Source: Limnanthes douglasii subsp. nivea (taxonomy: Eukaryota; Streptophyta; Magnoliopsida; Brassicales; Limnanthaceae). Taken from it: a DNA stretch of 64,000 nucleotides. Below, piece after piece: positions 43,258-55,200 of the stretch. The notes under the pieces are model-generated. The model was not told the origin of the DNA, ran no database searches, and saw nothing but the letters and a program-made list of their open reading frames with translations. Both the position numbers and the translations under genes were made by a program. The stretch is from the NCBI GenBank assembly GCA_036936605.1, contig JAUPFV010000005.1, forward strand, positions 188,974,958-189,038,957. Direction: 5' to 3'. Numbering within the stretch: position 1 is the stretch's first letter; each line of letters begins with the position of its first letter.

Positions 43258-43799
43258 ATATGCTTGATTATGCTTGGATATGAACACTTAGAGACATGAG
43301 CTTGAAGAAATGAGCTTGTAAAGGAGAGCTTAAATGCGTTTGGAGACGAGAGCTTGAGGAAGCTCGCATAAACATAAACTAATATGGAAATTACTTCTGG
43401 TGAGTTATACTCTACCACTAGCAAGCTTCATCTTGCTTCTTTTGAAACACAGTTCATGTCAGCAGATCTTTAAAACACTGTTATTTCCATAAAAGATCCT
43501 TCATATGGAGAAATATTCAGCAATAAAATATTGTAATATTTTCAATTTAGATTTTAGATATTTAACGTGATTAACATTTTTAGTACTATCAGTATAATAT
43601 AGCTTTATACTATTTTTTACTGGTATTTATTAAATTATTTAACGATATTTTATTTAAAATCTTAGTAAAATATAACATTAGATTATCTGACAATATAAGT
43701 ATAATATAACAATTAATGCATAAGAACATAGTATTAAAAAGGCTTCTCTCCAAGAAACCTATTCTTGGAGATAAAGTATATTCATTGATCATCTGCTAC
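43258..43799. other. No gene seen
   Basis: Contains several GAGCTTGAAGAAATGAGCTTG-like short repeats (43290-43370) and an AT-rich stretch. A 108-codon - strand frame overlaps the direct repeat and is not supported. Confidence 0.4.
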
Positions 43800-44155
43800 C
43801 TTCATAATCTGGTTCTCTACAATACTCTCATCTATCTTCTCTCTTCCTTAGAGACGTTCTGATGGAGCAGTTCCCAGCTCTTCCTTCGCAGCTGCAAAAT
43901 AATGGAAGAAATGGTGAAAATCTCAATCACCATAGATCGTATGCCATGGCAGTTAATCAATATCAACCAAATGCCATCAAAATCAAGCCATCTACTGTAC
44001 AACATAAATCAGATCACATATCAATTCAGTTTGAAGACCAGGTGTATGAGGAGTTAATCAAATAATCATCTTATACTTTGATCGGTAAATCTTCTAAAGG
44101 ACTACCTAAAAAGACTGATCTAGACAGATTCTTTGAGGGAATAAAATTCAGTGGT
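43800..44155 (+). pseudogene. 5' end of a LINE ORF1 (fragment)
   Basis: C/T-rich leader, then MEQFPALPSQLQNNGRNGE, HHRSYAMAVNQ, FEDQVYEELIK, stop, SYTLIGKSSKGLPKKTDLDR, FFEGIKF. It is collinear with the ORF1 start at 60102 (NLEEFPALLHG, then IQYSKSTKELL, SRITLIGKFS). This is the N-terminal DUF4283-type region of plant L1 ORF1. It stops abruptly at a join to - strand copia sequence, which is unusual because LINE copies normally lose the 5' end. Confidence 0.7.
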
Positions 44156-45235
44156 GACTTCTCGTATTCAAATTGAGATTCAAGGAATTTATTCCTTGAA
44201 TTCTCTCTAAAGGATGATTTAAGGACAAACCACTATGAAAGTCAACAAACACCCTGTTATGATTAGTAAGTTGAAATACAGACAACAAATTCTTGTTAAT
44301 TGAAGGCACATGTAAGACATTTGAAAGAGAATAAATGTGTTTTAGTACTAGAGTAGAGTTTAAAGCTGCCAATATGTTTTATAGGAAGTTCTTGACCACT
44401 TCCAACCAATACACTCTTAGTACTTGTATACTCAGACTTCTGAGTTAGTAGCCTTGAGTTTCTTGTGACATGGTGGCTAGTACCACTGTCAGCAAGCCAT
44501 GCATTGTCACCAATATTGTCTTGAGTAACAGCATATGCTGACTGATCACCATCACTTTTCACCTGCTATGTTGGTGTGTTCCCCATGACAGAGGGATCAT
44601 CTCTATAATATCCAACTGGAGCAGAATGACCATACCTGTTACAGATCTGGCAAGTGGGTTTGTTCTAAGAAAATATCCCCCCTCCCCCTTTGTAAAAGTT
44701 GCTTCTTCCTCTGTTGTTGTTTGAATAATAGGACCTGCTCCTATAGTTTTTGTTATGGCGTCTAGGACCACCATAGAATCTTCTTGCATTATTGTTATTT
44801 TGTGGCTGTATACCATCTGCCTTTTGAGTGAAATTGATTGAAGCTAGATTCACATTAGACAAGTTGTTTTGAATGTTCCGTAGTTGTTCAAGTCTGCTCT
44901 CAAATGTGAGTAGACTTGTTTTTAAATCTAGCCAACGTAGGTTTTCCTTAGCAGTTAAACTGACCACAATGGGGCTGTATTTTGAGTCCAATCTAGCTAG
45001 GACTTGGGTAATTAGATCATCCATAGACACACCACACCCAACAAGCAATAGATTTTCAGAAATAGACATAAATTTGTTTAGGTAATCAAGCATAAAAGTG
45101 TTACCTTTACGAGTTCATTGAAACTCAGATTTAAAGTAAGTGATTCTGGCTCTTGTTTGTGAGCCAGAGAGTCTTCTAGCATCCTCCCAGAGATCCTTTG
45201 CGGTCTCTTCCTCCATCAACTGAGCTGCTACTTCA
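44156..45235 (-). pseudogene. gag and protease of a copia element (probably copia C)
   Basis: - strand: AQLMEEETAKDLWEDARRL, SGSQTRARITYFKSEFQ, then MLDYLNKFMSISENL and LDSKYSPIVVSLTAKEN (UBN2-type gag). A basic Asn/Arg-rich tail and a zinc-knuckle remnant PTCQICNRYGHSA follow, whose last Cys position reads Gly. The protease reads NAWLADSGTSHHVT (intact DSG), then LSNVLHVPSINKNLLSVFQL. It ends at about 44156 before GAG-pre-integrase, the domain with which copia C resumes at 36627. Confidence 0.85.
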
Positions 45236-46281
45236 GGGCTCGTGGTGGAGTAAATCCTTTGCAGTCTCTTCCTCCATTAGCTCTTATCTCCTTGATTCCA
45301 ACAAACTGCCTTCGAAAAGTAGTGTAAAAATCCCTGAAGTTTGAAGTGGATCCCCTCGGAATCCTATTGTACCATTTGAAAGTTGTTCCTTTACAAGTTT
45401 GAGAGAAAGCACGACACATAAGCCGGTCGTCGTCCTCGAAATTCATCATATAATTTTTGAACTGTTCAATGTGATCATCGGGATCATGCATCCCATCGAA
45501 CTTTTCAACCTTCGAAATATCAAAACGTTTCGGAAGCGTCATAGAGCGAATTTCATCTATTAATGGAGCGTTCCTCCAATCAACACCTTGAACAAATTGA
45601 TCATTGGTCCCCATTGTAACATTCAAATTCCTGTCGTTCTCAGCATATTGATTCGAATGATTTCCTTCATGCCAAGTTGATCGAGGAGCATTCTTAGACT
45701 TGCTCTCCTTTTTAGACCTTCTCCAATAATCTCTTTCCGATATCCCTTTGAAGAACCTATATGCCTTTTAAATCCTGAAGCTGAGCTTTCTACCTCCTCA
45801 TCACTGGAAGTTATCAATTTTTGCTTATCTTTCTTATCCTTTCGAGATGAATATCTCTCTATAGGAGATATAAAACGTGCTTTTTTATGCTCAGACTTAG
45901 CATGTCTATCATCGAAAGATCGATATGACTGACTTTCGACATCGGTATTTTCCAACTCCTACCTAACTTCAAATATAATTCTAGCAGAGTGTATTTCTTT
46001 CTCCCTTCACTCATACTTTTCATTCAACGCATTGATTTTATCAAGAAGCTGATTCATTCTTGTCTCAACATCAGATCGAACTTGAACGGGACACGATCCA
46101 TTAGTTCTATTCCCATCAGTCCCATTCTTTTGCAAATCATCTCTCACTGTTCTAACGCTGATTGAAGCATAGGATTGTTATTTTCAGGATTCATCTTATG
46201 AATTTTAGTCAAAGAATTCCACGGAATAGTCAAAGAATAGTTCGAAAAATTTAGAAATTGTCCCCAATGGAGTCACCAATT
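45236..46281 (-). pseudogene. gag and leader of gypsy element H, truncated
   Basis: Near copy of gypsy F gag: TMGTNDQFVQGVDWRNAPLI, TLPKRFDISKVEKF, CRAFSQTCKGTTFKWYNRIP and FRRQFVGIKEIRANG, breaking off at about 45240 into copia sequence. Upstream are the basic RYSSRKDKKDKQK region and leader, and the PBS at 46281-46261 (AATTGGTGACTCCATTGGGG). Confidence 0.88.
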
Positions 46282-46650
46282 TGATAAGGTATTGATTTGC
46301 TTAGGTAAATTGCTAGAGAGTAATTCTAGAGAGAGAAAATGCTTAAGAGTTTTTAGAGAGAGAAAGTGTAAGTACAAATGAGTTTCAAGTGAAAAGTGTT
46401 CAACCCCTTTATTAGATCTGTCTGGTCCTTTATATAGAGGAGCCAAGACTTAGTTGAATAACTGAATCTGTTACAAAAACGGATTAATTGCTATTTGGTC
46501 CTTACAAAGTATGTAAAGTCACAATAGCTTCCTAAAACTTACATCATTCATAAATTAAAGACAAAAATTACACTAGTTGCAATCAAGTCCCTGAATTTAC
46601 ATTATTTATAAATTAATCCCTAAAAACTTATTTCCATATCACCTGCAATA
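46282..46650 (-). repeat. 5' LTR of gypsy H
   Basis: Starts next to the PBS with TGATAAGG on + (LTR end TTATCA on -). Repeated GAGAGAGAAA motifs, a TATA box TATATAAAGGA on - (46430-46440). The outer end near CATATCA 46649 is inferred. Homologous to 41980-42146. Confidence 0.7.
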
Positions 46651-46858
46651 AAATTAGTAGTCATACCAAAGCTTGTTAGATAAAATTGAGTACAAGTTTA
46701 AACACAAATCGAAGATATATATATATATATATGTTCAATTATCTAGGTAAAGGTAGCCTACATTCATGCGTTAAAGAAACAGAATAACTTTGAGTAAATC
46801 AAGAGTTTAAGGCATAGATAAGTCACAATCTACATGTTGATTAAGGGTGTGTTTAACA
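46651..46858. other. Flanking DNA with a short AT microsatellite
   Basis: (AT)10-like tract near 46710-46730; nothing else recognised. Confidence 0.4.
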
Positions 46859-47437
46859 ACCACGTCATTCTCTACTATCCTCACGCTTGGAAGAACGGTT
46901 CCCACGATTCGCACGGCTAGCGTCAGGTCTTGACAAAGGGTTTGCGCGGCTGGTTCCCTAAACTTTGACCTTTAGTACGCGCATTGCATCATTCAATCTC
47001 GCGGTAGTAGCATGCATTGCTTGTTCACTAGCATCGTTTTCACACACCATCCTATACTCCTCTTATTATAGGTGTTGAATTTGCAGTTCAAGCTGTTGGA
47101 TTGTTGTCTTAGCCACCAGATCACCGATCACTCCTTCCTACAAAATACGATCTACTAAATTTTCCAGTGCAAGTGGTATGAACTCTGATTTGATCACGGT
47201 CGTTGGTTGCCCCACTTAGGAAGCTACTTCAATGAGTGTTGTCGATTTCACATCATCGTTGGTGACTATTGTAGGGGGTAACTGATCTTGTCCACCAGCT
47301 GGTTTGTCGCTGCTATCTGTTGATCCGTCGTATTGCCTGGTTCCTGAACACCCTTTTCAATCCCTCATCTTGTTACTACTATGGTTCGATTGCCCTAGTT
47401 TTTAATACTAAGTTCTGTTCCTGGAATACCCCAAAGT
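46859..47437 (-). pseudogene. Second copy of the Tat element J leader and gag N-terminus
   Basis: Aligns with 57046-57545 in the same orientation (blocks CTAGCGTCAGGTCTTGACA, GCGCATTGCATCATTCAAT, TAGGTGTTGAA, GCAGTTCAAGCT, ATGAGTGTTxTCGxTT). It sits just inside the LTR at 47438-48072 and is cut at 46859. So the LTR has element interior on both sides. Confidence 0.85.
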
Positions 47438-48087
47438 TGTTATAGGAAAATATAACAAAGGTTGTAACAAATAAAGATTTTATTTATCAAAGAGAAAAAG
47501 ATACAATTCCTTAGACTTTTGTGCCCATTTATACCTCTTCTAGGTGATATTGAATAACTAATTGATATATATTTCGACTATTTAGTACGTAGATTGATAA
47601 TTATGATAGAGGCCCTGATTTTATACCCATTACTTCAGTCTTTGTGCGTTAAGTAGGTTGACCAGTTTGTTAAATGTGAATTTTAATAGTTACATTAATT
47701 ATATATCTTTAAAATTAGGCATTAGTAGGTCTCGGCTGCTCTGCTCATCCAAATCGCTCATCTTTTGTATCTTTTCTTGGTAAAGGTTTGTTCATTCCTT
47801 TATGGTTGATTCCTGCTTGGTTTTCCCAGTGAGGCCTATGTTTAGTGAAATTCTACTTTTTAATATGAATTATCACCATCTGTTGTGCCCTCGGTTTCTT
47901 TGCTAGCTCTTTCTTTATTCTCGACTAGCCCTCGGCAACATAGCTTTTCTCTATATTCTTCCTCCTTTGGGCTTTGGTGACGTGGTACTTACCTTTTTGC
48001 CATTCGTAGCCTCGGTTCGCCTTCTGCTTATATAATCACCAGTTTTGCTTGGATTTATTTATATGTTTTTATCATTCCCCTCTGCTC
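47438..48087 (-). repeat. 3' LTR (635 bp) and purine tract of element J
   Basis: On -, CCGAGCAGAGGGGAA (48087-48073) precedes TGATAAAAACATAT (LTR start 48072); the LTR ends CCTATAACA at 47438. GCTTATATAATCACC near 48030 gives a - strand TATA-like TATATAAGC. The same LTR also borders a second leader copy at 46859-47437. Confidence 0.85.
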
Positions 48088-48765
48088 GGATATACTAGGT
48101 GGTGGGAATTCCCTCATCAGAGCTCCATGTAGCTTATAGATTTATGTGTAAGATATACAAAATCGATGAAGTAGAATAAAACCATTTATATTTCCTTTCT
48201 GATTAAGCAAGTTGGATTCTAGATTTAAAGATTATACTGATTTCATGATGTATGGCGTGTAATAATAAATTATTCAAATCTTTAACTGTGTGACGACATG
48301 TGGTGGACCCTAAACGGTGAGTCTGACAATAAAGCCATTTTTGTTTTCAAAACAGCGCTTGGGTTTTGGGTGAAACGTACAATTTGTTTTAATTGCAAAT
48401 AACAACCGATATCTCATCACGCGTGGAGTCACAGATTACAAAGTGGTTAACAGTCTATTGAAGAAATCATTTTACCTTTGGGGAGAGAAAGTGAATTTTC
48501 TTGTAAGGGAACGACTCTGTCTTTATTGTTAAATATTATCTTCATCCAAAGAAGTATGTTTATATTTTAATTTCTTGTTTTCTTTCTTAGTTTGTGTTGG
48601 CGCATGAAACCCTAGTTCCTCAGTGATAAGTGTTTGACCCCTTCTTTATTATCCTTGGGAAAATACTTCATTGTCCAGTAGTGGTGTTTGAGCATGAGGT
48701 ATCCGCTTAATTTGTTTATTCGCATACGTCCATTTGGCTCATTACAATCGCTCTTAGTGGACGTG

Positions 48766-51211
48766 ATGGCCCAAAAAAAGGTTATAAAGAGTCACGGAAA
48801 ATCGAATAAAACTGTGAATACAGAATTTGAAGATCGTGTATTTTTTTAAAGATACTTTGATCCAATAGCCCCCAAGTACGGGTATCTTGATGATGCTGGT
48901 TTTCTGAGTTTTAGGGCTAGATAGAGTATTCCCAGTTGTGTCATATTTAGAGTACCAGAGGTCGGAGAGCATTTTTATCAGGCAAAGGATAACGAAACCT
49001 GCATGTACACCATTGTTTTTAACTGGGGCTTACAAATGTCATTGCCTTCTCGGATACGAGATTATTTTAGCTTTATAGGTATATGTCTCACCCAATTATC
49101 TACAAATAGGTGGAGGGTTTCGCTCAATACTGTGTTAAGCGCACGTATATTAGGTATCTCGATCTACCTTACAGATTTACTGGCCGTTGTAGATGTCACT
49201 ACTAGCAAAGTCGCCTTTTTTATACCCAATTGACCAAGGTGAGGAAAATAGTTGAACTTACTACCTCTAAGAATGCTCTGATGAATTTGTAGTTAGAACG
49301 TCAATGGAAGGCCAAGTGTAAGAATAAATATTTTCTAGTCTATGAGTTGAAAAGCCTAATAGTGAATACTGAACCATATGTTTGGTTTATGCAGGTGACT
49401 GGGAAACATCAAGACTAGTGCAAAGAAGGATTGTTCAACGACATTGTGAATCCCTTAATCGAGGAAGCTAACTTCGCCAGCTCGACATGGTTACAGAATC
49501 CAGCTCGGTTGATTACCTAAATAATTTCTTGAAAGCTGGGCTTTGGCCAATTCCTGAATTAGTCATCGTAAAGGACGGGAAATTAACAATGACCGATAAT
49601 GGAGAACTGGCTACCATTAACCGGATACATGCCTTGATAGAACAAAGGTACAAGGATCCAATTTTATAAAGGTGTGGTTGTTAGTGAACCAGGTTTGAAA
49701 AGAAAGAGAGACGAGGAGCTCGTCATCCTTGCAGTGTGAGAATGATAAAGAAGGAAAAGTGAGAGCTAGTCAGGAGTCTAGGAAGGTAAACCATATAGGA
49801 GAGAATACTTCCCCACCAGGAGATGAAGTAGGTAATGATCGTGCTCGACAAGCTCCAGGAGAAGATGATGAGTTAGAAGATGCGGTGACTCCTCTATAAA
49901 ATAAGTCGCGTGTAATATTAGATGTAATCCCTCTTTCAACGAGGAAGCTCCTGTTGGTGGATAAGAAGATGTTGATAGAGCTCGAGTGGAAAATGATCCA
50001 GTTGGACCATTCTTAGGGGTGGATGTGGAACAAAGTTGAGGGAAATCACCATAGGTAATAGTTTTAGATGACGCTCGAGTGGAGGGTCAATCGAGTAGAG
50101 CTACTGCAGATGCTAAATAAGAGAGGCTGAAAAAACAGATTCATGAGGAGATAAAACAGAGAACGGAACATTTTATGAAGATTGCGACTATTTGACCTTT
50201 TGTCTCATTTGTGCAAGAGGTGAGACCAGAGTTGTTACAAACAAAATAAAAAGAAGTTGAAACGACGAAAGGGAAAAATGTGATGGAAGAGCTCCCTCCA
50301 TCAAGTGTTTAAATCCCGTCTTCATCGATGTTAATGTTTGAACAGCTCAAGCGGATCCCGGAGGTGTCCTTCTATGATAATATGCCTATGAGATAGATAC
50401 TACAGAGTCAAGTGGAGCTAAAAATTGAGGTACTGTGTGCTATAGTTTTGAGTGTTTTGAAGTGAAAATAAACGTCATACTAACCGCTTATTGTGAAAAT
50501 AGATGCAACACAACTCTGTGGTATTGTCAGACCGGTGGATGTCAAGAGTTGACTATCAAATTATGGAGAAGTGGAACCCCCGAGCCCATGTTCTTTGGCT
50601 TGGTGAAAGGGTTGACTACGAGCTGGCCGGGTTTAAAAATACGTATGGAGTAGCCAATGCAAGAAAGGATAAGGCGGTGGAGGAGAATAAAGATCTGTTT
50701 AAGAAAATGACCTCACTCCAAGGTGCCCTTGGTGGTTGTGAGGAGTTATGCAAGGAGTTGAACATTGGAAATATTGCGTTAATAATTCATAATAAAAGGA
50801 TGATTAAGAGGAATAAGGAGTTGATGTCCGAAAGTAGTGCCTTGCCGGTCCAGTATGTGGCTCATGCTAAAAGAATAGAGGAGTAGTCACAGCGTATTGC
50901 TGATCTTAATTTGGAGAATGGGAGACTAACGACTGCGGTGGATGAGCGGATAGTCACAATGGAGCAACAACGCAAGCAATTTCCGGAAAAAAGATGCAGC
51001 GGATTTAAATAAGAGGGAGAGGAAAGTAATGGAGGTAGATGGCCGATGATCAAAAGGAGGTTGTGGCTGAATAGATGACCTTGAACTCAGGCATGAAGTT
51101 GGGTTCGTTGAAAAAAATTGCACCCATCGAAAAACAACATCAGGAAGGGGATACGTTATACACCCAATAGATGCCAGGGTCGATAACCCTACCTTGGTGC
51201 CTAATGCTTGA
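48766..51211 (+). pseudogene. Antisense ORF of Tat element J (Transposase_28-like N-terminus, coiled-coil C-terminus)
   Basis: Starts MAQKKVIKSHGKSNKTVN at 48766. From 48960 VPEVGEHFYQAKDNETCMYT leads to YTIVFNWGLQMSLPSRIRDYF, LTQLSTNRWRVSLNTVLSA (to 49190), which matches my memory of the gypsy-associated PF04195 (Transposase_28) pattern. YLNNFLKAGLWPIPEL (49505-49560) follows, then a charged middle. A possible GT-AG intron lies at 50429-50503. The C-terminus (50503-51211) starts LSDRWMSRVDYQIMEKWNPR and is rich in heptads (KDKAVEENKDLFKKMTSLQG, QRIADLNLENGRLTTAVDER), ending PTLVPNA and TGA 51209-51211. At least five stops or frameshifts. Function unknown; antisense to gag-pol. Confidence 0.65.
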
Positions 51212-51479
51212 ATTAATTTTAATTTAAAACTCGTTAAGTTATTCTTTGTATGGTGGTTTTTTTGTAATGTTGACTTGCTCCATCCATATGTAAGCTTGCC
51301 CTATTTTTCATAGAGTTGGAAACTTTTAATCACATTAACTTATGAAATTGTTGTTTTTTGCTATAGTTTGAGGATGGTAGTTGAGGGTTTCCTTATTTAT
51401 GGAGACATGCGCTTGTGTATTCTAACGATGGAGCATATCCTTATAATATGAAGCTTCAGAGAGCTCATTGTGTAGCTAT

Positions 51480-51730
51480 AAGTTAGCTTATTCGCGGCGA
51501 GATAAGTTATACCTTATTGTGTGGCCCAATCAAGGGCTTGATCCAAGATCAATTCATCTTATGTAGTTATGAGTGAGATCTACTCCTCAGCTTATTCGTG
51601 GAGAGGTCAATTAAACCCTTTTGAGTTGCCCAATGGAGGGTTTGATACTAGATCAGTTTGCGTTACGTAGCCCGTAAGCGTGGCATTTAGCTCTTTCATA
51701 TTAATAGACTTTATGGTCTAGATTCAGCAC
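51480..51730 (+). repeat. Degenerate ~104-bp tandem repeat near the integrase end
   Basis: AGCTTATTCGCGGCGAG (51485) recurs as AGCTTATTCGTGGAGAG (51589), both followed by GTxGCCCAATxxAGGG, TTGATxCxAGATCA and a CGTAGTTA/CGTAGCCCGTAAGC motif; a partial third copy starts near 51690. 51212-51480 shows nothing else. Confidence 0.7.
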
Positions 51731-51924
51731 GGTCCCTTGCATAGCTCGTAGGCATGGTTATTGACCTGTTTGCTATTGTAAGCATGAATAAAGTTAAGAA
51801 ACACACGTATTGGCGAAAACGATAAAATTGTATTGTAGTAAAAAATAAGAAGTTTGATGCCTCATTAAAATACCTCCATGCTCCATCAGGGAGGAAAAAG
51901 AGCGCATCTTCTAAGTTAAACACT

Positions 51925-53010
51925 TTAGCGGTATGATTTTAAATGATTAATATTCCAAGGGTGCTTTAGTATGTGGCCTTCGATGTAAACAATGCGGTAT
52001 GCTCTACTATGTCCTTTTGAAATGATTATGCAAGGCCCTTCCCAATTTGGTCCTAGCTTTTCAACTGATTTATCTTCGGAGCCTTGGAAAACTTTCTTCA
52101 TTACCATATCTCTTACATGTAGGTTACGAGGATAATGTCGAGCGTTAAAACGTCCGCGCATGAGGCTTTTGTAGTGCTCTACTCATACTCGTGCTTGGTC
52201 GTGTAACTCTTCTATACGATCCATGCTTACTACTCGGTCAGTACTACTGTTGTCCTCGTCGTAATTAGTGATCCTCTGACTGGGGATACTAATCTTTACG
52301 GGTACTACGGCCTCACTACCATAGATGACGGCAAAGGAAGTCTCTCCAATTCTAGTCTGTGGGTTAATTCGATATGCCTAAAGGACTTCGGTCAGCTTGT
52401 CCGGCCATTTTCCCTTAGCTCCCTCAAGTTTCTTTATGATTTTCTTCCAATATGGTCTGATTAGTGACTTCGACCTGAACATTTTCCAGTGATTAGTATG
52501 GTGTGGAGAAGTGTTGATTGATTCCATAACGTTTACCAAAAACGTTGTGACCACCATATTCTAGAACTGACGACCATTGTCCGTCATCAGGATGCGAGGC
52601 ACTCCAAATCGAGCTAAAATTTGATGATGAATAAAGTCACATATTTTTTAAGCTCGGGTACGGGAGAGCGCCTTGGTCTCTATCCATTTAGTGAAATAAT
52701 CCACCGCAACTACTAGAATTTATCGTTTACCGGTTGCCATAAGAAGTAGCCTTATTAAATCAATGCTTTATTTGTCAAAAACTCAAAGGACAACGGCCGT
52801 TTGCATCAACTCACTTTGAAGGCGACCAGTGTTGGTGAATTACTGACATTGGTGGCACTGTTGAACAAGTTTTTCAGCATCGGCGGCCAAGTCGGGCCAG
52901 TAATACCCTGCTAATAAAAAACATCAAATAAGGCTGCAGTATCCACAATGTACCTCGGCGTATCCTGAATGTAGGTCATGTAAAATTGTGGTAGCTTTAG
53001 ATGTATCAAG
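51925..53010 (-). pseudogene. Integrase of element J
   Basis: AGYYWPDLAADAEKLVQQCH, QCQ give the zinc-binding end; VVAVDYFTKWIETKAL (first Asp), FGVPRILMTDNGRQF (second Asp), KWPDKLTEVL-AYRINP (Glu region follows a small frameshift). The C-terminus reads VRDMVMKKVFQGSEDKSVEK, LGPNWEGPCIII and WNINHLKSYR, the typical Tat polyprotein end. Broken by several stops. Confidence 0.9.
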
Positions 53011-54205
53011 GTAACATAGCAAAGGTTACGTGGCACTTTTTTGGTACATAATTTCGTCCACTACACAATATTTGGATACCTTTAGCTGGGGCGCTCGGAC
53101 GGCCACTTTTTCAGTTGGTAGGGTGTTAGATTTGAGATACAGGAGGTAGGGTTGCCTCCACTCATGGGTGTGGTCGATTATGCAAACAGTGTCACTCTTA
53201 TGTAGAGTTTTTATAGTCGGTAATTGTTCTATTAATATAAAAGGATGGTCATCTAGCCCCGTTGTTTTGGCTAAGGTGTCGGCGACATAGTTGTCTAAGC
53301 GGGGGACTTGGTCGTATGCAACTGTGGTAAATTTAGATTTGTATTCTTTAAGTGCTATCAAATACCCACAAATACCTTCCTTCTTAACGCCGTATGTATA
53401 GTTCTCTTGATTGATGACTAATTGCGAGTCTGAACGGATTTAGAGAATTCGAGTCACGCATATGAGTGCTAATTTCATTTCACAAATTACGGCTTCATAC
53501 TCTGCTCTGTTAATGGTTACATGAAAATTAAACGGGATCACCTTGCAGATCTCATCTCATGTGGGTTGTTTAAGGATAATTCACGCCCCTCTACTAGATG
53601 CACTTGAGGCCCCATCTGTTTCGAAAATCCGTTCTAACTGCTCGGACTCACGCAAGGTTTTATTTGGGGGAGGTACTTTGTGAGGTAAGAAAACTTCAAT
53701 GAGGAAATTGGCTACATCTTGACCTTTTATCGCAGTGCGGGGTTCAAACTTTATATCGTAGTGATGCGTCGGATTTTTGTATCACAACTTTGAGGGGGAA
53801 AGACGTTCAGACAATAATTATATGTCCTTGAAAATAGGGGCGCATCTTTCATGCTGCTACTACCAAAACTAAGCGTGAGTTTCTCTATATTGAGGTTCCT
53901 AGTCTCGGTGTCCACCAATGTTTTGATGGTGTAGTAAGTGGGTCATTGAACGCCATCTGGTTCCCTAATTAAGACTGCGTTGACCGAGCAGAATAAAATG
54001 GACAAATATAAAAATAAAGTTTTACCTACTACCGGGGCCAATAGTATTTCAGGCGAGGTGAGATAATTTTTCAGTTCCTCAAAAGCGGTGTTACACTCCT
54101 CTGTCCACTCGAATTTTTTGGCTCTTCGAAGAATTTCAAAACAAATATGACTTTTGTCGGATGCTCGGGAAATAAAATGTGACAGTGATGTTAACATGCC
54201 CGTAA
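53011..54205 (-). pseudogene. RNase H domains of element J
   Basis: 54197-53943: MLTSLSHFISRASDKSHICF, CNTAFEELKNYLTSPEIL and KTLFLYLSILFCSVNAVLI. 53361-53026: IALKEYKSKFTTVAYDQVPR, LDNYVADTLAKTTGL, the end of the second RNase H. The catalytic part between is fragmented. Confidence 0.85.
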
Positions 54206-55200
54206 GGCATTAAACCTCTTTCACATTTATTGGTGGTGTCATTTGTATGAGTGCTTGTAATTTTGCAGGATCTGCCTCGATCTCATTTTTACTCACTATA
54301 TAACCGAGGAAGTTGCCACTTTGTACGCTGAACGAGCACTTGACTGGATTAAGGCGCAGAAGGTCGAACACGTTTTGAAGTACTTCAAGTTGTTTATCGG
54401 GTGTGTGTGTTTTGAAAAATATGTCGTCTATGTATGCCTTTATGATCTTGCTCAGATGTTCTTTGAAGATGTGACTCACTAAACGTTGGTATGTGGATCC
54501 TATGTTTTTTAAACCGAATGGCATCACGGTGTAACAGTACATACCGCACTCGGTTTGAAAAGTTGTTTGCTCCTCGTCGGGCGGGTTAAGGCAAATCTGA
54601 TTATATCCAGAGTATGCATCCATAAAAGAAAGGTATTCACCACCTGAAGCCGAATCATACGAGGCAAAGGAAATGTGTCTTTAAGGAAAACTTGATTTTG
54701 ATCAGTGAAATCAAAACACATTCTTCATTGACCACTTTTTTTTAACGAACACCGGGTTTTTCACCCAAATCGGATACCGAGCTCGTCGGATATGCCCGAC
54801 CCGTGATAGCTTATCCACTTCTGCACTAATGGCCTTTTTCTTTTCAATAGAAAATTATCATCGCTTATATCGTACGGGCTTGGCATATGAATCAATTGCT
54901 AACTCATGTCTAATAATAGAGGGGTCCACCCCTGATACATAACGAGCATCCCATTGGTAGACGTCCAAGTTTTTTGATAACATATCAGTTAATAATTTTT
55001 TAAAAATAAAATTTAAATTCTTACCTAACCGCAGAGTACAACCCTTTGTCACCAATTCCATAATCGAATCTGGGTGGTCTACCTTGGGTTGTTCTATCTC
55101 CCTAGAATCGTTGATAGGATCGGGCGAAGGTGGTGATCGGCCTTCATCTTCACGCACCTCCCCCCGCCTGGTAATTGCTATCGAAGCGGTTTCGTTGGGT
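54206..55200 (-). pseudogene. Reverse transcriptase of element J
   Basis: 55157-54858 is the linker, with LSKNLDVYQWDARYVSGVDP. Then CFDFTDQNQVFLKDTFPLPR, MDAYSGYNQICLNPPDEEQT, YCYTVMPFGLKNIGSTYQRL, IIKAYIDDIFFKTH (YIDD intact) and FLGYIVSKNEIEADPAKLQ. Frame changes at about 54620 and 54850. Confidence 0.9.
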
